This document shows, piece after piece, positions 58,513-64,000 of a stretch of 64,000 bases of DNA. This DNA is from Choanephora cucurbitarum. Its lineage: Eukaryota; Mucoromycota; Mucoromycetes; Mucorales; Choanephoraceae. Made by a program: the position numbers and the translations under genes. Every line of letters starts with the position of its first letter. Within the stretch, counting starts at the first letter, position 1. Location: contig JAIWNI010000016.1 in the NCBI GenBank assembly GCA_025331435.1, positions 62,001 to 126,000 of the forward strand. Direction: 5' to 3'. Under the pieces are notes generated by a model, which saw nothing but the letters and a program-made list of their open reading frames with translations, searched no databases and had not been told where the DNA came from.

Positions 58513-59019
58513 TAGAAGACAAGAGAGGAAAGAAGTTATATTATCATTCCTTCTTTTTAATTATGTACAGAACTTGTAATAATAAATCAAAATTATTTCA
58601 TAGAGATTCTTTAATATGTTCACTAAAGAGAGAAAAAAAAAGCATACCTACCTTCTCTCTTCTCAATTCTAAACTATAATACGAATTTACAATGTCTTTC
58701 ATAGGTACTGTTGATTTGTCATTAAGCGATTGACATGAATACACAAACGAGTAAATGGTATAGTATAAACAAAAGCATTTTAGGTATTCAATGAGTTCAT
58801 GTACATATCATACTATCACATCTCACTTGATATTGCATTAGAGGTTATAAGAGAAAGAGAAAGCAATCCAAACCTTCTCATATTATTTGTATTCTTCCTA
58901 CAAGATGCAATCTTGTCCGACCAATGTTCGACAAAAGTGCGGTCAAGGTGCGGCAATTGTGCGGTCCGGACTAAAATAAGTAACAATTTATTGTAGTTTC
59001 AAAGTTAAATAGCATACAA
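58513..59019. other. intergenic between PPR gene and tRNA
   Basis: 507 bp. Contains the GTGCGG repeat cluster described separately; otherwise AT-rich and featureless. Confidence 0.5.
58913..58972. repeat. cluster of short GTCCGAC / GTGCGG repeats
   Basis: Within 60 bp are TTGTCCGAC, ATGTTCGAC and three GTGCGG units, ending in GGTCCGGAC. GC-rich against an AT-rich background, 47 bp upstream of tRNA-Ala. It resembles subterminal repeats of a DNA transposon end, but no partner end or transposase was found. Confidence 0.45.
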
Positions 59020-59092
59020 GGGGATGTAGTGTAGTGGCTATCACATCTGCTTTGCATGCAGAAGGCCCCGGGTTCAATCCCCGGCGTCTCCA
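59020..59092 (+). tRNA. tRNA-Ala (anticodon TGC)
   Basis: 73 nt, no intron. Acceptor stem GGGGATG pairs with CGTCTCC, followed by discriminator A. The anticodon stem TCTGC/GCAGA holds the loop TTTGCAT, anticodon TGC at 59053-59055. The T arm is CCCGGGTTCAATCCCCGG-like with the B box GGTTCAATCC. The D arm contains TAGTGTAGTGGCTA (A box). A T run follows within 10 bp, suitable for Pol III termination. Confidence 0.95.
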
Positions 59093-59764
59093 ATCATTTT
59101 TGAACTTTTTGGATAGAGTAGGAGTGCGTTTAGACAACTAAAGATAAACAGAACTTCTTTGATGTATTCCTCGTATCTTTTTTTTTCCTTTCTTTTTGTT
59201 GCCGACTATACTTGTCGTTTGAGCAGCCATGAAACTACAACCATTAAAGAGAAAGAAAAAGTTAATAAGAAACGCTTTAATCATCATATTGAGAGTTCTA
59301 ATGTTAAGAAATGAACAGCTTGATTTATACTCCATCATCCTATTGCTCAGGACTACCGCTTTTTTTTCACTCGAGATTCACACTTTTATACTAAGCACAC
59401 TCTTGAATCAAATGCCATTTGAGCGTTTCAAGTAACTTGTTATTCTAAAGAGTTGTAAATGAAGCAAATTATTGTTATTTCCATAGTTTGATCTTGATGC
59501 ATCACCATAGTCCCTCAATTGAAGAATGGTGGGATAGCTTATGTTCTCTTAAACCAAGCGACCTATTGTATTTTGATACGATTATTCTTTAAACTGTGTT
59601 GAATTGACACAATTGAAACTTGAGACTTCTTGTTAATTTTTTTTTGTTATACAAAATGCTATTGAAGTCAAGCTTCCTTTGTTAAGAAGAGAGATAGAAT
59701 TCTTTATTACAATCGTCCTCCAAGTCAAATAAAATATCCTCTTATTTCTAACGTTTATTTAAAT
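59093..59764. other. intergenic, nothing recognised
   Basis: 672 bp, AT-rich. An open frame at 59229-59435 is Leu/Lys-rich low-complexity and not called. Confidence 0.5.
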
Positions 59765-60956
59765 TTAAGCAGTAGCTTCTAAAGCCTTTTCTAGCATGGC
59801 AAACATCTTTTCATTTTCTTCTTCAGTACCAACAGTGATTCTCAAACAACTATCACAACCATACTCAGTACCTCTGAAACGCACAACCACACCAAGAGAC
59901 TCAGCCATCATCAGATAAATCTTATGAGCACGATCATTGGAGGGCTTCTGAGTGACCTTATCAAGCACCTCCACAAGCACAAAATTAGCATCATTACCAC
60001 CCAAGATACGACCCATCTCTTGCATGCCATTCAATCGGTCAATCATCAGACCACGCTGAGCAATCAGACGTTGACGGTACTCGAGCATCTTTTGAACACC
60101 ATCCTCTGAAAGTGCTTCAGCAGCCAAGAGAGCACTGGGTGTACCAATGTTGTAGGGAGCCTTTGTGTTGTTCAAGATCTGGATCAAGTCAGGATGACCG
60201 ACTGCGATACCGACACGAATACCAGCCAGACCGAAACTCTTACTGAGGGTCTGCATGACGACCAAGTTAGGGTATTGATCGACCCAGGTGGCAACTGAGC
60301 CTTCTTCTCTATCGACAAAGTCAACATAGGCTTCATCCACCACCACAATGCCTTCATAGTCTGATTCAAGTACAGCACGCATACTGGCATGACTGAGACA
60401 GGTACCAGTGGGATTACCGGGTGAACACAAAAAGATCAATTTGATGTCGGGGTTTGATTTGATGGTAGTCAAGACCTAATGTCATGTTAAATCCCTCTCT
60501 CTATTGTCTTTTCTGTTTTTTTCCTCTTACATGGTCTACATCAAGTTGATAAGCACCATTCTCTACATTTAAAGGTGATTTGATGACTTCAACATCATTG
60601 ATTTGAGCACAGACAGAATACATGCCATAGGTAGGTGGTGTAATCAAGATCTTGTCTTTGGTAGGAACACATGCCACACGAATCAACAAGTCAATCACTT
60701 CATCAGAACCAACACCCAAGAACAGGTTACGAACCGACTTGAGGTGACGCAGCTTTAGAAGGCGTTCCTTTACCTGGACTTGGTAAGGGTCAGGGTATCT
60801 GTTCAAGTCACCTTTCTGTTCAGTCTTCAAGGATGGACCATAAGCATTTTCATTAGCATCCAATAAGACACCTTCACTGAAGTCGTCACGTGCACAACGG
60901 TAAGGCTTTAATGCTAAAATGTTTGGGCGAATGACTCGAGTAAGGTCAAAGGGCAT
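59765..60956 (-). CDS. HIS5: histidinol-phosphate aminotransferase
   Basis: Two exons (60956-60531, 60475-59765) give 378 residues, the normal length. It converts imidazole-acetol phosphate and glutamate to histidinol phosphate, using pyridoxal phosphate, in histidine synthesis. Motifs: LDANENAYGPS and LNRYPDPYQ at the N-terminus, LGVGSDEVIDLLIR, FLCSPGNPTGTCLS, VVVDEAYVDF, and the PLP Lys in QTLSKSFGLAGIRVG; the end has CLRITVGTEEEN. The start is the Met before PFDLTRVIRPNI. A TGACTCAT element lies 89 bp upstream of the start, in the 108-bp gap to SUB1. Cytosolic. Confidence 0.96.
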
Positions 60957-61043
60957 AATGATGATGATAAAAAATAAAATAAAAAATAAAATAAAAGCAG
61001 AACCTAGTTTTATTTTTAAAAAAAAATAAGTGAACGAATAAGA

Positions 61044-61051
61044 ATGAGTCA
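61044..61051 (-). promoter_or_regulatory. Gcn4/CPC1-type site (TGACTCAT) upstream of HIS5
   Basis: On the HIS5 coding strand the sequence reads TGACTCAT, nearest edge about 89 bp before the ATG. It is the consensus of Gcn4/CPC1 bZIP factors controlling amino-acid biosynthesis. Confidence 0.6.
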
Positions 61052-61064
61052 CTTTTTTGTGACA

Positions 61065-61632
61065 TTATTTTTGCTTTTTAGAAGAAAGGGCTTCAATGGC
61101 TTCATCAATATCATGCATATATTCCTTTAATTTCTTCCATTGAGCCAAAGGTAAACAGATACCTTAAAAAGGCATAGTCAATTCATATTCAACAATAAAA
61201 GTAGATATAATTTACCTTTTCCAGGCTTCATTTCTTGTGTATTCTTGTCTACATAGAATTCACGAAGATCCACAGATCCTTCACCACTGGAGAATGCACG
61301 AATAGTGACTCTTCTTTTGGCAGATAGCTTATATAGAAAGGTCAATTTGATTCCATCGTCTCATTTAGTTATTTACCGGAAAGATCTGATTGCCATCTTT
61401 ATCACGCTGTTCATCCTCTCTCTTTCTCTTGAGTTCCTTCTTTATCTGCATTATTAGGTTTGGGCTGCAATTTGATTTGATGGTTTGTGACACCTAACTT
61501 GTTCTTCATTATCTACTTGTTCTTTTTGAGGCTAATGAAGTGTCATGAATGGTGTTGTGTCTGGTATTGTATCTTCTCTACCTTGAAATCTTGATCTTCA
61601 TCATCATCAATAAATTCACTTGTTCTAGGCAT
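61065..61632 (-). CDS. SUB1: transcription coactivator PC4/Sub1
   Basis: Five exons (61632-61582, 61531-61499, 61445-61377, 61327-61216, 61162-61065) give 120 residues. An acidic start (MPRTSEFIDDDEDQDFK) and a charged linker (KKELKRKREDEQRDKDGNQI) lead to the PC4 single-stranded-DNA-binding fold: LSAKRRVTIRAFSSGEGSVD, LREFYVDKNTQEMKPGK and GICLPLAQWKKLKEYMHDID. PC4/Sub1 binds promoters and melted DNA and assists Pol II. Introns are 50-54 nt and one exon is only 33 nt, so no single frame reveals the gene. It is 122 bp from BLOC1S2, divergently oriented, and ends 108 bp before HIS5 starts. Confidence 0.93.
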
Positions 61633-61754
61633 CTTTAATTGACCACTTATTTAGAGAAAGAAAAAGAAAAAAGAAAAAGAGAGAAGGCGCGTCCTTTTAA
61701 GATCAGTGACGTGTTTATTTTGTCTTTATTTCTTTATTTTTTTTTGTGTTTAAT

Positions 61755-62286
61755 ATGACACATAACCTAAAGCCAGATGAATACATGAAAGGACTCAACC
61801 AAGAGCATGTTGTCAAATTAACTGAAGATGCCTATAAACACTTTCATGAATACACTAAAGCAGAATTAAAGTGTGAGTATATATATAGACTGATACAAAG
61901 TAGTAACTCATCTTTGTATTTCAGTAACCATAGAAGATTGTGCATTACTTGAGAGTATGAATAAGGCCACTCAAGAGAAATATGGACAACTGGGACAAAT
62001 GAATCAACGTATTATGAAGGAAATTGCTGGATTACAAACAAGCTGTAAGGCTATCTAATTGATTTGTATTTATTTACTGAATAAGTTGTATTAGATGATG
62101 ATTTCACTGATTTTATAGATCAGATTGATACACTTCATCAACAAGCGATGGAACTAGAAAAGACAGTAAAAGCCTTGGATGATTATTCTCTGCATTTAGG
62201 TAAGTACAAGTCAATCTATAGTATGAATAGCCTATATCAATGTGTATATTACAGAAAACAAAGTATCTAAAGTGATGCAGCAATAA
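61755..62286 (+). CDS. BLOC-1 subunit 2 homologue
   Basis: Four exons (61755-61872, 61925-62044, 62095-62199, 62255-62286) give 124 residues, the size of animal BLOC1S2. The joined protein has EHVVKLTEDAYKHFHEYTKA, then LTIEDCALLESMNKATQEKY, IAGLQTSYDDFTDFIDQIDT and LEKTVKALDDYSLHLENK, all one long coiled coil that follows the BLOC1S2 pattern (LLE-MN, T-KY, ID-LE-A-LD-YS--LE). BLOC-1 and the related BORC complex act in endosome-lysosome traffic; this subunit is shared by both. The gene is divergent from SUB1 and 129 bp before ARG8. Confidence 0.85.
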
Positions 62287-62315
62287 ACTGTTATTTGAAA
62301 TACCGTTTTATACAA

Positions 62316-62323
62316 TGACTCAT
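62316..62323 (+). promoter_or_regulatory. Gcn4/CPC1-type site (TGACTCAT) upstream of ARG8
   Basis: TGACTCAT on the ARG8 coding strand, about 92 bp before the ATG, the same octamer, strand sense and distance as at HIS5. Confidence 0.6.
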
Positions 62324-62371
62324 GAAGTGTGTGACTTTAAAAAAAAATAGAAGATAATCTACTAAGATCAA

Positions 62372-62374
<3 letters not shown>

Positions 62375-62405
<31 letters not shown>

Positions 62406-62406
62406 T
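62375..62406. repeat. (CTTT)8 microsatellite
   Basis: Eight tandem CTTT units forming the pyrimidine-rich leader immediately before the ARG8 start codon. Confidence 0.9.
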
Positions 62407-62414
62407 ACTTTAGC

Positions 62415-63868
62415 ATGTATAGATCTATTCAATCATTGTATCGTTTTCAGCCTAGTGTGTTGGTAAGCCACCCAGATCATACCTACATGTTGCCTTTCTT
62501 TAAACATCAAACAATAGAAACGCTCTTATGCTGTCTCTAGTCTCATTCAACCTGTGACAAAGGTAATTCACTTTCCCACCCTCTCTCTGTTAATGATTTT
62601 TTTTTCTCACACATTAACTCAAGTTAACACATCCTGATCATGATGTACCTGCTACCACTCGAGCCAAAGTAGAAGAATACAGCAAATATACAGTCAACAC
62701 GTACGCTAGACCTGATGTTGTCATGTCACACGGTAAAGGATGTTATCTGTTCGACACACAAGATCGCTCTTACCTGGACTTCACAGCTGGTATTGCCGTC
62801 AATGCATTAGGCCATTCAGATCCTCAGGTAGCTCAGGTCTTGTTCGATCAAGCCAATCGATTGGTCCATACCAGCAATCTATACCATCACACCAATGCAG
62901 GTGAACTTGCCAAGAAGATCATCGACACCACGCATCAACACGGTGGTACCTGGGCCAGTAAGCTCTTCTTGGCCAATTCAGGTACAGAAGCCAATGAAGG
63001 TGCTCTCAAGTTTGCTCGTAAATGGGGTAAAGAAACATCCCTTGAGAAGCATGAGATTGTCTCGTTCACCAATGCCTTCCATGGTCGATCCATGGGCAGT
63101 CTGTCTGTCACTTACAATCCTAAATACCAAAAGCCCTTTGCTCCTCTTTTGCCTGGCATCAAGACCAGTCCCTTCAACGATATCCAAGCTGCCCTTGAGA
63201 CGATCACCGAAAAGACCTGTGGTGTCATCATTGAGCCTATCCAGGGTGAGGGTGGTGTCCATCCTGCCAAAAGGGATTTCCTACAGGCCTTACGTGAACG
63301 ATGTGATCAGACCAACAGTTTATTGATCTTTGATGAAATCCAGTGTGGTCTAGGTCGTACAGGCAAGATGTGGGGTCATCAACACTTTGGTTGTGTGCCT
63401 GATATCTTGACCATGGCCAAACCCTTAGCCAATGGTGTGCCTATTGGTGCTATCATGACAACAGAGAAAGTGGGTGAGATGATCAAGTTGGGTGATCATG
63501 GTACTACCTTTGGTGGTAATCCTCTTGCCTCTGCTGTTGCTCTGCATGTGGTCAGTCGAATCACTCAGCCTGAATTTATGGCTCAGGTGAATGAAAAGGG
63601 TGCCTTTTTACGAGGATTGTTGACTGAAGTTCAAGAGGCACATCCTGATCTGATCAAGGAAGTACGTGGTAAGGGTTTATTGATCGGTGTTGAGTTCCAT
63701 AAGGATCCTTCTCCTATTGTCAAGATGGCGCGTGAACGTGGTTTGTTGGTAGTGACTGCTGGTTGTAATACAGTGCGTATCATTCCACCCTTGACGATCA
63801 CTGAATCAGAAGCTGTGGAAGGTGTCTCTCGATTTGCTGGTGCTGTTCAACAATTGGCTTCTGTTTAA
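62415..63868 (+). CDS. ARG8: acetylornithine aminotransferase, mitochondrial
   Basis: Three exons (62415-62462, 62518-62562, 62624-63868) give 445 residues. The first two tiny exons encode a mitochondrial presequence (MYRSIQSLYRFQPSVL, then KRSYAVSSLIQPVTK: Arg, Ser and Lys, no acids). The enzyme follows: DTQDRSYLDFTAGIAVNALG, LFLANSGTEANEGALKFARK, FHGRSMGSLSVT, IEPIQGEGGVHPA, LLIFDEIQCGLGRTGKMWGH and the PLP lysine in TMAKPLANGVPIGA, ending with VRGKGLLIGVEF and RIIPPLTIT. It makes N-acetylornithine in arginine synthesis. Distinguished from ornithine aminotransferase and GABA transaminase by overall fit to the ArgD/Arg8 pattern. Confidence 0.95.
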
Positions 63869-63935
63869 AAGCCCGCTAAACCTATGTTATCTTATTATTA
63901 TTATTTTATTTTTGTCTTTCTTTCAATCTATAGAA

Positions 63936-64000
63936 ATGTTATCTACTACTGAAGAAATCAATTTATATCGTCTCTTGACTAGTTGTGAAAATGAATTAAA
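63936..64000 (+). CDS. 5' end of an unidentified gene
   Basis: An ATG 68 bp after the ARG8 stop opens a frame to the window edge (MLSTTEEINLYRLLTSCENE). A T/C-rich stretch ending in tatag lies just before, so this could also be an internal exon with a Met near its start. Too short to identify. Confidence 0.4.
   Translation, partial: MLSTTEEINLYRLLTSCENEL

Overview
This window is nuclear DNA from a filamentous fungus, most probably an early-diverging one of the Mucoromycota (Mucorales-like). The evidence is AT-rich DNA, many short GT-AG introns of about 45-75 nt with strong gtaag/gtatgt donors, pyrimidine-rich leaders before start codons, and a gene set combining fungal markers (His5, Arg8, Set2, Ecl1-type, Ssh4-type) with genes often missing from yeasts (a class C 7TM receptor, a BLOC-1 subunit, an Ank+DIL protein). 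I found no prokaryotic features, no CRISPR array and no intact transposon. Exon models were built by hand from splice consensus, reading phase and family resemblance.

Left part (1-31.5 kb), gene-dense. In order: the 3' end of a polyQ gene, an Ssh4/Ear1-like SPRY ubiquitin-ligase adaptor (+), a UBA-ZnF-UBX protein (-), a Ser-rich unknown (-), a MIT-domain protein (-) divergent from a HAD phosphatase (+), eL36 (-) divergent from Cdc23/APC8 (+), a C2H2 regulator (-), a SAM methyltransferase (+), a TLC membrane protein (+), a small SANT-like protein (+), uL10/P0 (+), an ankyrin+DIL protein (+), a class C GPCR (+), an Ecl1-family protein (-), an Msi1/RBBP4 WD40 protein (-) and glycogen phosphorylase (-).

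Middle part (31.5-49 kb). A U1 snRNA gene (32270-32431, +) has a TATA element and a complete 5' splice-site-recognition end. A secreted protein of unknown function and a gene-poor 3.4 kb follow. Then come eL14 (+) and three long minus-strand genes: an Est1/SMG-type protein with a PIN-like C-terminus, a USP4/15-type deubiquitinase and the H3K36 methyltransferase Set2.

Right part (49-64 kb). A 5 kb stretch without intact genes carries decayed coding sequence. It is followed by a bHLH-zipper factor (+), a mitochondrial PPR protein (+), tRNA-Ala(TGC) beside a GTGCGG repeat cluster, and a compact block of HIS5 (-), SUB1/PC4 (-), BLOC1S2 (+) and ARG8 (+). HIS5 and ARG8 each carry a TGACTCAT site about 90 bp before the start codon, which suggests common Gcn4/CPC1-type amino-acid control. 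A further gene begins at the right edge.

Together the genes cover chromatin and transcription (Set2, Msi1, Sub1, three DNA-binding factors), ubiquitin handling (Ssh4-like, UBX, USP, APC8), translation (uL10, eL14, eL36, tRNA-Ala), splicing (U1), membrane and vesicle traffic (MIT, DIL, BLOC1S2, TLC) and metabolism (Gph1, His5, Arg8).
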